Assembly (NCBI RefSeq): GCF_000261685.1
Contig: NZ_AJQE01000144.1
Location: 1-64,000 of the forward strand
DNA from: Bradyrhizobium genomosp. I (2014)
GTDB lineage: Bacteria > Pseudomonadota > Alphaproteobacteria > Rhizobiales > Xanthobacteraceae
Length of the DNA stretch: 64,000 nucleotides
Direction: 5' to 3'
A model generated the notes under the pieces. It did no database searches. It had not been told where the DNA came from and worked only from the letters and a program-made list of their open reading frames with translations. Each line of letters starts with the position of its first letter. Positions within the stretch are counted from its first letter, which is position 1. A program made the position numbers and the translations under genes. Positions 46,837-56,217 of this stretch are shown one piece after another.

Positions 46837-48576
46837 CTATTTCTTCAGCGCGAACACCCAGACGACGCCGCCCTGCGGGACGTTGGCTTCGATACCGATA
46901 TTGTTGGTCACCAGCGCATCCTGGATGCGCTGTGCGTCCACGCCCCATCCCGACTGGATCGCGATGTACTGAGTGCCGTCGATCTCGTAGGACACCGGCA
47001 TGCCTACGATGCCCGAGTTGGTCTTCTGCTCCCACAGGAGTTCACCGGTCTTGGCATTGAAGGCGCGGAAGTTGCGATCATTGGTGCCGCCGACGAAGAC
47101 GAGATCGCCCGCAGTTGCCGTCGCCGAGCCGAACAGCTGCGACTTCGGGAAGTTGTGCTGCCACACCTTCTTGCCGGTCGCGGGATCCCAGGCCTGGAGT
47201 TCGCCGAAGTGATCCGCGCCCGGCTTCGTCTTCAGGCCGATGTCCTCCGGCTTGGTGCCGAGCCAGAGCTCGCCAGGCTTGAGCGCGACCTTCTCGCCGG
47301 TGAAACCGCCGCAGAAATTCTCGTTGGCGGGCACGTAGACGAGGCCGGTCTTCTGGCTGTAGGCCGCCGACGGCCAATCCTTGCCGCCCCACAGCGACGG
47401 ACAGAACTCGACGCGCTTGCCGATGACCGGCTTGTGCGCGGGATCCACGATCGGCTTGCCGCTCTCGGGTTCGATGCCCTTCCAGACGTCGGTGGAGACG
47501 AACGGCCAGCCGGCGACATAGTTGATCTTGGTCGGCGTGCGCTCGAGCACCCAGAAGATCGCGTCGCGTCCCGGATGGACCAGGCTCTTGATGTTGCGGC
47601 CGTCGCGTTGCAGATCGATCAGCATCGGCGCCTCGACCTCGTCCCAATCCCAGGAATCGTTCTGGTGATATTGGTGATAGGTCTTGATCTTGCCGGTGCT
47701 GGGATCGAGTGCGAGCACCGAGGACGTGTAGAGATTGTCGCCGGGATGGGTCTCGCCGGGCCACGGTGCGGCGTTCCCGACGCCCCAATAGATCGTCTTG
47801 GTCTCCTTGTCGTAGTTGCCGGTCATCCAGGCCGAGCCGCCGCCGTTCTTCCAGTCGTCGCCCTGCCAGGTCTCATGGCCTGGTTCGCCTTCGCCCGGAA
47901 TGGTGAAGGTCCGCCACAGCTCCTTGCCGTCCTTGGCGTCATAGGCAGCGACGTAACCGCGCACGCCGAACTCGCCGCCGGAGCCGCCGACGATGACCTT
48001 GCCGTCGACGATCAGCGGCATCAGGGTCATGTACTGGCCCTTCCTGTAGTCCTGCACCTTGGTGTCCCACACCACCTTGCCGGTCTTGGCATCGAGAGCG
48101 ACGACGTGGTCATCCGTGGTGGCGAGATAGAGCTTGTCCTCCCAGAGGCCGACGCCGCGGCTGGTCGGATGCAGCTGGAACAGATCGTCGGGAAGCTGCC
48201 GCTTGTAGCGCCAGTATTCGTCGCCGGTCTTGGCGTTCAGCGCGATCACCTGTCCCATCGGGGTCGCCACGAACATCACGCCGTTGTTGACGATCGGCGG
48301 TGCTTCATGGCCTTCGACCACGCCGGTTGCAAACGTCCAGACTGGCGTGAGATTCTTCACGTTCGAGGTGTTGATCTGGTCGAGCGGGCTATAGCCCTGC
48401 CCGTCATAGGTGCGCCGGTAGAGCATCCAATTGCTCGGCTCCGGATTTTCCAGCCGCTGCGCGGTGACCGGAGAATAATTCTCGATCGGACCCGACACTG
48501 CGGCGGTCGAGGCGAGGCAGGTGAAGGCGACGAAGCCGGACAGTAACCATTGCTTCCTGGTCATGGAAGATTTCAT
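46837..48576 (-). CDS. PQQ-dependent dehydrogenase lacking the vicinal disulfide, Rieske-linked
   Basis: A 579-residue exported quinoprotein (signal WLLSGFVAFTCLASTAAVSG) with propeller blades (LNAKTGDEYWRYK, LDAKTGKVVWDTK, FNAKTGELLWEQK). The active-site stretch NDSWDWDEVEAP gives catalytic Asp310 and Asp312 at the lanthanide-ligand position. At the place of the usual Cys-Cys disulfide it reads LHPTSRGVGLW (136-145), so the adjacent-cysteine ring over PQQ is missing. GGGGAAA precedes the ATG at 48576. A Rieske protein gene lies 117 bases upstream on the same strand; no cytochrome c is linked. Substrate unknown. Confidence 0.9.
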   Translation of the reverse strand: MKSSMTRKQWLLSGFVAFTCLASTAAVSGPIENYSPVTAQRLENPEPSNWMLYRRTYDGQGYSPLDQINTSNVKNLTPVWTFATGVVEGHEAPPIVNNGVMFVATPMGQVIALNAKTGDEYWRYKRQLPDDLFQLHPTSRGVGLWEDKLYLATTDDHVVALDAKTGKVVWDTKVQDYRKGQYMTLMPLIVDGKVIVGGSGGEFGVRGYVAAYDAKDGKELWRTFTIPGEGEPGHETWQGDDWKNGGGSAWMTGNYDKETKTIYWGVGNAAPWPGETHPGDNLYTSSVLALDPSTGKIKTYHQYHQNDSWDWDEVEAPMLIDLQRDGRNIKSLVHPGRDAIFWVLERTPTKINYVAGWPFVSTDVWKGIEPESGKPIVDPAHKPVIGKRVEFCPSLWGGKDWPSAAYSQKTGLVYVPANENFCGGFTGEKVALKPGELWLGTKPEDIGLKTKPGADHFGELQAWDPATGKKVWQHNFPKSQLFGSATATAGDLVFVGGTNDRNFRAFNAKTGELLWEQKTNSGIVGMPVSYEIDGTQYIAIQSGWGVDAQRIQDALVTNNIGIEANVPQGGVVWVFALKK

Positions 48577-48693
48577 GGACGTTTCCCCTTTTTCATCCGT
48601 TTGAATTCTTGTTGTGAATTCTTGTCGTTCGTCCCGTCGTCCGCCCGTCGGCGGAGGCGGCCTCTCGTGCGCGGGCCCAACCCGCAACGCCCA

Positions 48694-49344
48694 TCATCCT
48701 GGTTGCGCGCCACCTACCTTTCCGATGAAATTGCCGGCGACGCTGAGCGATCCGTCAGCCAGCGCGAGCGGCAACGCCGCGAGCCGTCGTGGTGCCGGTC
48801 CGAACACGACCTGCGCGCCCGCGCGAGGGTCGTATTCGGAGTTGTGGCACATGCACTTGAACACCTCCTTGTCGCCGACATCGCTCTTGACCCAGGCGGT
48901 GACGGGACAGCCGGCATGAGCGCAGATCGCCGAATAGGCGATGATGCCGTCCACGGCGCGCGCGCGGGTCTTCTCGTCGAGCTCGGCTGGATCTAGCCTG
49001 ATGACCAGGATCTCGTTCAGCCGCGAAGCGCTGCGCACCACCGATGTCTGAGGATCCTTCGGCCAGGCATGGACCGGCGGTCCGCCGACATGCAGATCGG
49101 CCGCGGTAATGAGCTTTCCTTCCTGGTCACCTTCGGAGAAGACGAGCAGATCGCCTTTCTGCGGCCGTTCGTCCGAGCCGGGCGGATCCTCGCCTGCGCG
49201 CGCCGACCGGGAACAGCCGAGGCACGCGGTGGTCGCAAGCGCGCCGAGCAGCAGCGTCCGCCGTGTCTGCTCGGTGCCCGCGTCGGCTTCAGCTTCCGCA
49301 ATGTCGGATGGTGAGGAATTGACGTTGAACGGTGCACTCGACAT
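48694..49344 (-). CDS. Rieske 2Fe-2S protein upstream of the quinoprotein gene
   Basis: A 216-residue protein with twin-arginine-type anchor (TEQTRRTLLLGALATTACLG) and a C-terminal Rieske domain. Cluster ligands are Cys141 and His143 in ICAHAGC and Cys164 and His167 in KCMCHNSEYDP; Cys146 and Cys166 can form the usual stabilising disulfide. It is not part of a bc1 operon; the only gene downstream is the PQQ dehydrogenase. It probably accepts electrons from that enzyme in the periplasm. The start at 49344 is one of two close ATGs. Confidence 0.88.
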   Translation of the reverse strand: MSSAPFNVNSSPSDIAEAEADAGTEQTRRTLLLGALATTACLGCSRSARAGEDPPGSDERPQKGDLLVFSEGDQEGKLITAADLHVGGPPVHAWPKDPQTSVVRSASRLNEILVIRLDPAELDEKTRARAVDGIIAYSAICAHAGCPVTAWVKSDVGDKEVFKCMCHNSEYDPRAGAQVVFGPAPRRLAALPLALADGSLSVAGNFIGKVGGAQPG

Positions 49345-49433
49345 GCACGATAGCAGGCGCCGGAACTCTGCCGAAAACAAGGCGAAGAATTGGCGCCGCA
49401 GTGCATCAATATGGCTTTGCTCGCGATGATTGA

Positions 49434-49452
49434 ATTATACTGAACGCGTTCA
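49434..49452 (-). promoter_or_regulatory. Candidate promoter with palindromic operator for the Rieske gene
   Basis: On the minus strand TATAAT occupies 49439-49434. The perfect 12-base palindrome TGAACGCGTTCA (49441-49452) fills the spacer where the -35 to -10 interval would be, and no good -35 is present. The Rieske start codon is about 90 bases downstream. Confidence 0.45.
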
Positions 49453-49589
49453 GGCGCGTTTTCGCGAATTCTACATCGCATCGCGCGAACAGCATGATGA
49501 TCTTGCAGATCAGACCGATGATGTTGGAATTGGTGCAGCGCGCCATCGCGCGATGCGAGCTGCGCGTTTCTCGGGCAGGTATTTTGTAT

Positions 49590-50054
49590 TCACGGCCTGA
49601 GCACGTGACGCGGCGATGCGATACGACCCGCAATAGTTGCCGATGCCATCTCGAAACTGTCGGCGATGCGACGCGCCTTGTCGATGAAGAGCGCCGCCGC
49701 CGCCGGCGGGCAGACCTCGCGCGCGGTCTGCTCGAACAAGTCGAGCCAACGGTCGAAATGATCGCCGACCAGGCTCAGCGGCAGATGCGCCCGCATCGGC
49801 GAGCCATGATAGCGGCCGCTCATCAGCACCACCGAGGACCAGAAATCCCTGAGCCTGGCGAGGTGCTCGTCCCAGTTCCGGACGATCGCAAAAACCGGAC
49901 CAAGCAGCGCGTCCTCGCGCACGCGTCCGTAGAAGCGGGTGACGAGCTCCCCGATCATCTCCTCGGTAATCCCGGTGCGCTCGATCGCATCCTGGGTCAA
50001 CAGGTTCCGTCGCGCGGCCGCAGCTTCCCGCTCGGCCTTCAGTCGATCCGACAT
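49590..50054 (-). CDS. Group III truncated haemoglobin
   Basis: A 154-residue haem protein of the trHbP class. Conserved features are FYGRVREDALLGPVF, WDEHLARLRDFWSSVVL, the distal-side GRYHGSPMRAH and the stretch LSLVGDHFDRWLDLFEQTA carrying the proximal His. Roles proposed for this class are oxygen or nitric oxide handling. Leftward, monocistronic, directly upstream of the Rieske/quinoprotein unit but not overlapping it. Confidence 0.9.
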   Translation of the reverse strand: MSDRLKAEREAAAARRNLLTQDAIERTGITEEMIGELVTRFYGRVREDALLGPVFAIVRNWDEHLARLRDFWSSVVLMSGRYHGSPMRAHLPLSLVGDHFDRWLDLFEQTAREVCPPAAAALFIDKARRIADSFEMASATIAGRIASPRHVLRP

Positions 50055-50191
50055 GTCCCTTGTTATCCGTTCTATGTTCCCGCACGCCGCCCGTTCGCCA
50101 TTGTCGGGTCAATTGCGCGCGGCGTCTTTGTCGCAGCGCAAATTGCGGGATCTGGCGGCGGGCTCCGAGTGCCCCGCCGCCGATGCCTTCA

Positions 50192-51043
50192 TCAGGCGCT
50201 ATAGGTGTAGAAGCCCTGCCCGGTCTTGCGGCCGAGATGACCGGCATCGACCATCTCTTTCAGCAGCGGCGCTGGCCGGTATTTGGGATCGTTGAAGCCT
50301 TTGTAGAAGACCTCCATCACCGAAAGCATGGTGTCGAGCCCGACGAGATCGGCCAGCGCCAGCGGCCCGATCGGATGATTGCAGCCGAGCTTCATGCCGG
50401 CGTCGATCTCTTCCGCGGTCGCAATGCCCTCCTGGAGCGCGAAGATCGCCTCGTTGATCATCGGGCAAAGGATGCGGTTGACGGCGAAGCCCGGGCTGTT
50501 CTTCGCCGTGATCGCCACCTTGCCGACGCGCTTGGCGAAATCGAGTGCCTTGGCATGGGTGTCGTCCGAGGTCTGCAACCCGCGGATGAGCTCGAGCAGC
50601 GCCATCACGGGCACCGGGTTGAAGAAGTGCATGCCGATGAACCGATCGGGACGATCGGTCGCCGCAGCGAGCTTGGTGATCGAGATCGACGATGTGTTGG
50701 TCGCGACCAGCGTGCGCGGCGACAGCGTGGCGCAGAGATCCTTCAGGATCTTGACCTTGAGCTCCTCGTTCTCGGTCGCTGCCTCGATGACCAGATCGCA
50801 ATCCGACAGCTTCGCCCGATCGGTCGTGCCGGTGATGCGCTTGAGCGTCGCCTCGCGGTCGGCCGCCGTCATCTTCTCCTTCTTGACCAGGCGCTCGAGG
50901 CTGCCGCCGACGGTCGAAAGGCCGCGGTTCACCGCCGCATCGGAGATATCGACCATCACGACCGAGAGTCCGGCCGCGGCGCAGACCTGCGCGATGCCGT
51001 TCCCCATGGTCCCTGCCCCGATGATGCCAACGGTTTGGATCAT
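50192..51043 (-). CDS. 3-hydroxybutyryl-CoA dehydrogenase
   Basis: A 283-residue NAD(P)-dependent dehydrogenase interconverting 3-hydroxybutyryl-CoA and acetoacetyl-CoA. The cofactor motif is [37 protein letters not shown] holds the catalytic His, with the partner Glu in [13 protein letters not shown] region and Asn in [13 protein letters not shown]-terminal substrate domain [19 protein letters not shown]. The start at 51043 begins right at the cofactor fold; an upstream start is less likely. It may work in butyrate or polyhydroxybutyrate metabolism with the distant thiolase. Confidence 0.94.
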   Translation of the reverse strand: MIQTVGIIGAGTMGNGIAQVCAAAGLSVVMVDISDAAVNRGLSTVGGSLERLVKKEKMTAADREATLKRITGTTDRAKLSDCDLVIEAATENEELKVKILKDLCATLSPRTLVATNTSSISITKLAAATDRPDRFIGMHFFNPVPVMALLELIRGLQTSDDTHAKALDFAKRVGKVAITAKNSPGFAVNRILCPMINEAIFALQEGIATAEEIDAGMKLGCNHPIGPLALADLVGLDTMLSVMEVFYKGFNDPKYRPAPLLKEMVDAGHLGRKTGQGFYTYSA

Positions 51044-51490
51044 TGCGTCAAATCCTTCATCCTTGCGGGCTTGGCAGTATCGCTCCGGCCCGATCTGTTC
51101 CTGCATCGGGGTCTAGCACTGCCGAGCGGCGGGTGCGACCCGACTGTACCTCTCCTTAAAGCATCCACGGGGGGAATAAAGCCGTCCGCGACCGCGCCTG
51201 GGCGGGATTTGGGCTCTTCGTGCCAGAATTGGCCCTTATGGCCCAATGAAGGCCGAGGGACCGGAAGCCCGATTTCGTATGGACGAGAACCAACACCCCG
51301 ATGCCACCTCTTGATTGTGGCGTCCGCAGCGGCCACAACCGATGCGATTGCCATCCCGGGATGTGCCCGTAGGACCGGCCTGCCGATGCAGGCTGGAGCT
51401 GTGACGAGCGGGCTGCTGAGGACGAAGGGGTTTCGCGATGGACGTGATCGGAATCACCGGCACTGAGCCGGCGCAACGGCGTCGGGCCGG
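51044..51490. other. Intergenic region upstream of the tungstate permease
   Basis: No clear gene is seen. At 51438-51494 a short frame of 18 codons (MDVIGITGTEPAQRRRAG) ends in a TGA overlapping the permease ATG, which could be a coupling leader. The divergent promoters for 3-hydroxybutyryl-CoA dehydrogenase and the permease must lie here. Confidence 0.35.
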
Positions 51491-52189
51491 ATGAACGATT
51501 TCGCACGATCCATCGGTGCCGCGTTCGCGCTGATCGGCGAAGCCGACGCCGAGCTGCTGGGCATCGTTGCATTGTCGGTTCGGGTCAGCCTGACCGCCAG
51601 CATCGTCGCGCTCCTGGTCGGCGCACCGTTCGGGGCCCTGCTGGCGATCACCCGTTTCCGGGGGCGTCAGGTCATCATCATTCTGACCAATGCGCTGCTC
51701 GGCCTGCCGCCGGTCGTGGTCGGGCTCGCCCTCTATCTCCTGCTGTCGCGGTCTGGGCCGCTCGGGGCGGCGGGCTTGCTGTTCACGCCGGCCGCCATGG
51801 TGATCGCGCAGACGCTGCTGGCCACGCCGATCGTGGTGGCGCTGGTGCATCGGCCGGCGAGCCTGCTCTGGGCGGAATATGGCGACTTGGCGCGGATCGA
51901 CGGACTGTCGGCCCTGCGCAGCATGGCGCTGCTGTTCGCGCTCGGCCGGACCTCGTTGCTGACGGCCTTTCTCGCGGCGTTCGGGCGCGCCATTGCGGAA
52001 GTCGGCGCCATCATCATCGTCGGCGGCAACATCCGCGGCTTCACCCGCACGATGACGACGGCGATCGCACTCGAGACCAGCAAAGGCGACCTGCCGCTGG
52101 CGCTGGGGCTCGGGCTGATCCTGCTCGCGCTCAGCGTGGCGGTTTCGACCGTCGCCTTCGTGCTAGTGGGACGCGTTGGGGAAAAATAG
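51491..52189 (+). CDS. tupB: Tungstate-type ABC permease
   Basis: A 232-residue inner-membrane permease with five predicted helices (LSVRVSLTASIVALLVGAPF, VIIILTNALLGLPPVVVGLA, AAMVIAQTLLATPIVVALV, TSLLTAFLAAFGRAIAEVGA, LGLILLALSVAVSTVAFVLV). The EAA loop FGRAIAEVGAIIIVGGNI matches TupB, the permease of tungstate importers. Its 3' end overlaps the 3' end of the binding-protein gene on the opposite strand by 27 bases. The ATPase gene tupC is not in the window. Confidence 0.85.
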   Translation: MNDFARSIGAAFALIGEADAELLGIVALSVRVSLTASIVALLVGAPFGALLAITRFRGRQVIIILTNALLGLPPVVVGLALYLLLSRSGPLGAAGLLFTPAAMVIAQTLLATPIVVALVHRPASLLWAEYGDLARIDGLSALRSMALLFALGRTSLLTAFLAAFGRAIAEVGAIIIVGGNIRGFTRTMTTAIALETSKGDLPLALGLGLILLALSVAVSTVAFVLVGRVGEK

Positions 52190-52972
52190 CTGCTCGCCGC
52201 CGACCTTGTACCCGGCGATCGCTTCCTGCCCCTTTGGCGAAACCAGCCAGTCGATGAAGGCCTGCCCGTCTTTCGCCTTGACGTTCGGATGCTTTGCAGG
52301 ATTCACCAGCATGACGCCGTACTGGTTGAACAGCCGCTTGTCGCCCTCGGTCAGGATGGCGAGCTCGCCGCGATTCTTGAACGACAACCAGGTGCCGCGA
52401 TCCGACAGAAGATAGGCGTTCGACGACGAGGCCATGTTCAGCGCCGGACCCATGCCCTGACCGATCTCCCGGTACCAATGGTCCTTGGCGGCACTGAGGT
52501 CGACGCCCGCCTCTTTCCATAGCCTCAGCTCGGCCGCGTGCGTGCCGGACTTGTCGCCGCGCGAGATGAACGGCGCCTTTGCCGCCGCGATCTTGCGCAG
52601 CGCATCCGCGACATCCTTGCCGCCGGCGATCTTCGCGGGATCGCTCTTCGGGCCGATGATGACGAAGTCGTTGTACATGACGTCGAAGCGCTTCACGCCC
52701 TGCCCTTCGGACATGAACTTGTCTTCGGCAGCACGGTCATGGACGAACACCACGTCGGCATCCCCACGCCGCCCGATATCCAGCGCCTGGCCGGTGCCGA
52801 CGGCGACGACCTTGACGCTGATGCCCTCGTCCCTAGAGAACAGAGGCAGCAAATGGCCGAACAGCCCCGACTGTTCCGTCGACGTGGTCGAGGCGACGGT
52901 GATGGTGCGATCCTGTGCGAATGCGATGGTGGACCAGAGCAGAGCCGCTCCGATGGTGGCAAGCCTCCTCAT
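52163..52972 (-). CDS. tupA: Tungstate-binding periplasmic protein
   Basis: A 269-residue exported binding protein (signal LATIGAALLWSTIAFAQ) with TupA features: TVASTTSTEQSGLFGHLLP at the start, VGTGQALDIGRRGDADVVFV, EGQGVKRFDVMYNDFVIIGP and RGDKSGTHAAELRLW. These residues are conserved in oxyanion binding by TupA. The product would deliver tungstate to the permease for tungsten enzymes such as formate dehydrogenase. The gene faces the permease tail to tail. A strong hairpin with T-run lies 158-200 bases upstream of its start. Confidence 0.9.
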   Translation of the reverse strand: MRRLATIGAALLWSTIAFAQDRTITVASTTSTEQSGLFGHLLPLFSRDEGISVKVVAVGTGQALDIGRRGDADVVFVHDRAAEDKFMSEGQGVKRFDVMYNDFVIIGPKSDPAKIAGGKDVADALRKIAAAKAPFISRGDKSGTHAAELRLWKEAGVDLSAAKDHWYREIGQGMGPALNMASSSNAYLLSDRGTWLSFKNRGELAILTEGDKRLFNQYGVMLVNPAKHPNVKAKDGQAFIDWLVSPKGQEAIAGYKVGGEQLFFPNASH

Positions 52973-53129
52973 GCGCCGTCTCCGACCAGATATTGACGGT
53001 CCTCAATAGCCGCTGACGACGACGACGGGAACCCCAACCTTGGATCGCAACGAGGGCTGATGCGCGCGGTGCACCTCGTCTGGCAGAAAAGCGCGCCGGC
53101 GCGGGCCAGGCGCGCCTGCAAACAAAAGT

Positions 53130-53165
53130 GAAAAAACAACCCCATGCACAGTAGCGATGGGGTTG
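53130..53165 (-). terminator. Intrinsic terminator in the tupA leader region
   Basis: CAACCCCAT (53137-53145) and ATGGGGTTG (53157-53165) form a nine-base stem; on the minus strand it is followed by TTTTTTC. No gene is seen on that strand between here and the autotransporter, so it ends either a small RNA or the tupA leader itself. The rest of the 52973-53466 gap shows no convincing gene. Confidence 0.65.
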
Positions 53166-53466
53166 AAAGGCTTGAGGATTTTCGGTCTTGCCGAAGACGC
53201 GTTTGCGACGTCGGGCAGAACAGGGGTATTATTGCAACATGCCGTCACGCGCATCCAACGGATCTGGCGTGGTTACTGCTCCACTAACTTTGACGACCTG
53301 ACGTTGCACCGGAAACACACTGCGCAGCCCTTCCCAAATGCGCGGCAATGATCTGCATTGACCGGTCACCGGCAGCCACATACCCTAACAACCACGATCC
53401 GCTGTCGATGATGCTTGGCAAGCTGCCATCCGAGGCACAGCAGCAAGACAACAAGAGCTGTGTGCC

Positions 53467-56124
53467 ATGCGCGAATGCATCGGGGCTGCAACGTCTTCAC
53501 GGCAATCGAACGGCAATCAGGGCAGACATCCGCACCACCTTTCGTCCTTCACAGGCAAGCGTGCCGCGTTTCGCCTGCTGCTGATGGGCGTCTCGCTCGT
53601 CGCGCTCTCGGCGTTGGTGCCGCGATCGGCGGCGGCGCAGACCTGGACCGGTGCGACCAGCAACGACTGGACCGTAGGCTCGAACTGGTCCGGTGGAACG
53701 GCGCCGGCTGGCGGTGCGGTCACCATCAGCTCGGGGCCAGAGCCGGTCCTCGGCGTCAACGGTCCGGCGACCGCCACGACAGGCAGCTTCGCCATCGGCT
53801 CGACTGGTACGAACACGCTCACCATCCAGAACGGCAGCACGCTGACAAGCACAGGAACTGCGAATATCGGCACGACAACGGGCACCGCGACAGTCACGGT
53901 GACCGGGATCGGATCGCAGTGGATTGTTCCCGCCGTCCTTAACGTGGCGTCCAATACCAGCGTCGGGATACTCAACATCAATAATGGCGCGTCCGTTACC
54001 GCAAGCACACTCAGGGTAAGCCCCACGAGCGGAAGGGGCACGGTCAACATCAACAATGGCACACTGATTTCGGCGTCGATCAGTAACAGAGCCAACGCTC
54101 AGATGAATTTCGACAATGCCACCCTGGTTGCCTCCGGCGCCAGCGCGTCCTGGATCTCGGGCGTCGGAGTGTTCAACATTGCCTCGGGCGGGCTGACCAT
54201 CAACACCGGCGGATTCAATGTGGGCGTCGCCTCGACCTCCGTATTCAGCGGCGTCGGCGGTTTGACCGTGAGCGGCGGGAGCATCTTCACGCTTACCGCG
54301 GCCAATACATATACCGGCCAAACCGTCATTCAGGGCGGCAGCACGCTGGCGCTGACAGGCGTCGGCGCGATTTCCGCATCAAGCGGCGTGATCGCCAACG
54401 GCACCTTCGATATCTCAGGCATCACCGCCACCAGCTCCAGCATCCAGAGTCTCGGCGGAAGCGGCACCGTCGCGATGGGCACGAAGGCGCTGACGCTGAC
54501 CAATGCCAACGACACTTTCTTCGGGACGTTCCAGGGCGGCGCCGGACTGACACTTCTGAGCGGCATGGAGACGCTGGCCGGCAACAATGCCGCCTTCACC
54601 GGCCCCACCACGGTGCAGGGCGGCACGTTGGCCGTGAACGGCAGTCTCGGCGGTCCGCTCGGCGTCCTGCCGGGAGGCCGGCTGCAGGGCACTGGCACCG
54701 TCGGCACCACGACCAATGGCGGCGTGATCGCGCCCGGCAATTCCATCGGCACGTTGACGATCGCGGGCAATTACACCGGCAGTGGCGGCACGCTGGAGAT
54801 CGAAAGTGTGCTCGCTGGCGATGCCTCGCCGACGGACCGTCTCGTCGTCACCGGCAACACGTCTGGCTCGACGACTGTGCGCGTGCTCAACCGCGGCGGC
54901 CTCGGCGCGCAGACCATCGAGGGCATTAAGATCGTTGACATCGCCGGCGCCTCGAACGGCACCTTCGCGCTGCAGGGCGACTACGTCATCGGCGGCCAGC
55001 AGGCCGTCGTCGGCGGTGCCTATGCCTATACGCTGCAGAAGAACGGGATCAGCACGCCGGCCGACGGCGACTGGTATCTCAGGTCGGTCCTGATCAACCC
55101 GCCGCCATCGGCACCTGCCGGGCCGCTCTACCAGGCCGGCGTCCCCTTGTACGAGAACTACGCGCAAGTGCTGCTCGGGATGAACCAGGCACCCAGCCTT
55201 CAGCAGCGCGTCGGCAATCGCTATTGGGGCGGCAGCGAGGCGATGGCGCGCGCCGGCGTCAATACCGCGCAGACTGCCGAGGGCTCATGGACGCAATCGG
55301 CCTTCTGGGGCCGGATCGAAGGCGGGCAGAGCGCGTTGCGGCCGTCCAACACCACGGGATCGACCTATGATTCCGACGAGATGAAGGTGCAGGCCGGGCT
55401 CGATGGCGTCGGGCTCGACAATACCCGCGGCCGGCTGATCGTCGGCCTCACGGCGCAATACGGCCTGACCACGGCCTTCGTCAATTCAGTGTTCGGCAAC
55501 GGCCGCATCCGCGCGCAAGGAACCGGCGTCGGCGCGACTGCGACCTGGTACGGCCACGACGGCTTCTATGTCGACGGCCAGGCGCAGACCATGTTCTATC
55601 ACAGCGACCTGTCATCCGTGCTGGCCGGCAGCGTGATCCATGGCAATGAAGGCTTCGGTTACGCATTCGGTGTCGAGGGCGGCAAACGGATCGCGATCGG
55701 CAATGGCTTCTGGCTGGCGCCGCAGGCGCAGCTTGCCTACTCGAAGGTCGGCTTCGATGCCTTCACCGACCGCTTCGGCGCACTGGTCTCACTCGGCAAC
55801 GCCGACAGCCTGCTCGGCCGCCTCGGGCTGTCGCTCAATCATCAGCGCACCTGGAACGATGGTACGGGCATCGTCCGCTCCGACCTCTACGCCATCGGCA
55901 ATCTGCACTACGAATTCCTTGAAGGCACCAGGATCGATGTCGCCGGCACTGGCTTCGCGAGCGGCCACGACCGCCTGTGGGGCAGCATCGGTGGCGGCGG
56001 CACCTATAGCTGGGCCAACGGCCGCTATGCCGTGTTCGGCGAGATCACCTATCGCGCGAGCGTTGATGATCCCGCTGATAATCACGGCTACAAGGGCACC
56101 GGCGGCTTCCGCATTGTGTGGTAA
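53467..56124 (+). CDS. Autotransporter with passenger beta-helix and barrel domain
   Basis: An 885-residue type V secretion protein. An extended signal region (about 1-58, hydrophobic core LLLMGVSLVALSALV, cut near SAAAQTW) precedes a passenger of Gly/Thr/Ser-rich repeats (GSTLTSTGTANIGTTTGTAT, autotransporter-associated strand GGSTLALTGVGAIS, GGTLAVNGSLGG...GTGTVG). Residues about 600-885 are the 12-strand beta-barrel, ending in GGFRIVW with terminal aromatic. The first ATG is used; a shorter leader is possible. Probably a surface adhesin or contact protein; no protease triad seen. Confidence 0.9.
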   Translation: MRECIGAATSSRQSNGNQGRHPHHLSSFTGKRAAFRLLLMGVSLVALSALVPRSAAAQTWTGATSNDWTVGSNWSGGTAPAGGAVTISSGPEPVLGVNGPATATTGSFAIGSTGTNTLTIQNGSTLTSTGTANIGTTTGTATVTVTGIGSQWIVPAVLNVASNTSVGILNINNGASVTASTLRVSPTSGRGTVNINNGTLISASISNRANAQMNFDNATLVASGASASWISGVGVFNIASGGLTINTGGFNVGVASTSVFSGVGGLTVSGGSIFTLTAANTYTGQTVIQGGSTLALTGVGAISASSGVIANGTFDISGITATSSSIQSLGGSGTVAMGTKALTLTNANDTFFGTFQGGAGLTLLSGMETLAGNNAAFTGPTTVQGGTLAVNGSLGGPLGVLPGGRLQGTGTVGTTTNGGVIAPGNSIGTLTIAGNYTGSGGTLEIESVLAGDASPTDRLVVTGNTSGSTTVRVLNRGGLGAQTIEGIKIVDIAGASNGTFALQGDYVIGGQQAVVGGAYAYTLQKNGISTPADGDWYLRSVLINPPPSAPAGPLYQAGVPLYENYAQVLLGMNQAPSLQQRVGNRYWGGSEAMARAGVNTAQTAEGSWTQSAFWGRIEGGQSALRPSNTTGSTYDSDEMKVQAGLDGVGLDNTRGRLIVGLTAQYGLTTAFVNSVFGNGRIRAQGTGVGATATWYGHDGFYVDGQAQTMFYHSDLSSVLAGSVIHGNEGFGYAFGVEGGKRIAIGNGFWLAPQAQLAYSKVGFDAFTDRFGALVSLGNADSLLGRLGLSLNHQRTWNDGTGIVRSDLYAIGNLHYEFLEGTRIDVAGTGFASGHDRLWGSIGGGGTYSWANGRYAVFGEITYRASVDDPADNHGYKGTGGFRIVW

Positions 56125-56217
56125 GCTTGCGCACATGATCTCGATCTGATTGCGCCGCCATGTGCGCGCTGGGCGCGTGGATGTTCTGCAATTGGTCCTC
56201 CCTACATTGACACGGGT

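Noticed and set aside
49494..50204. Plus-strand frame across the truncated haemoglobin gene
   Set aside because: The minus-strand product is a clear group III haemoglobin; the plus frame has no domain.
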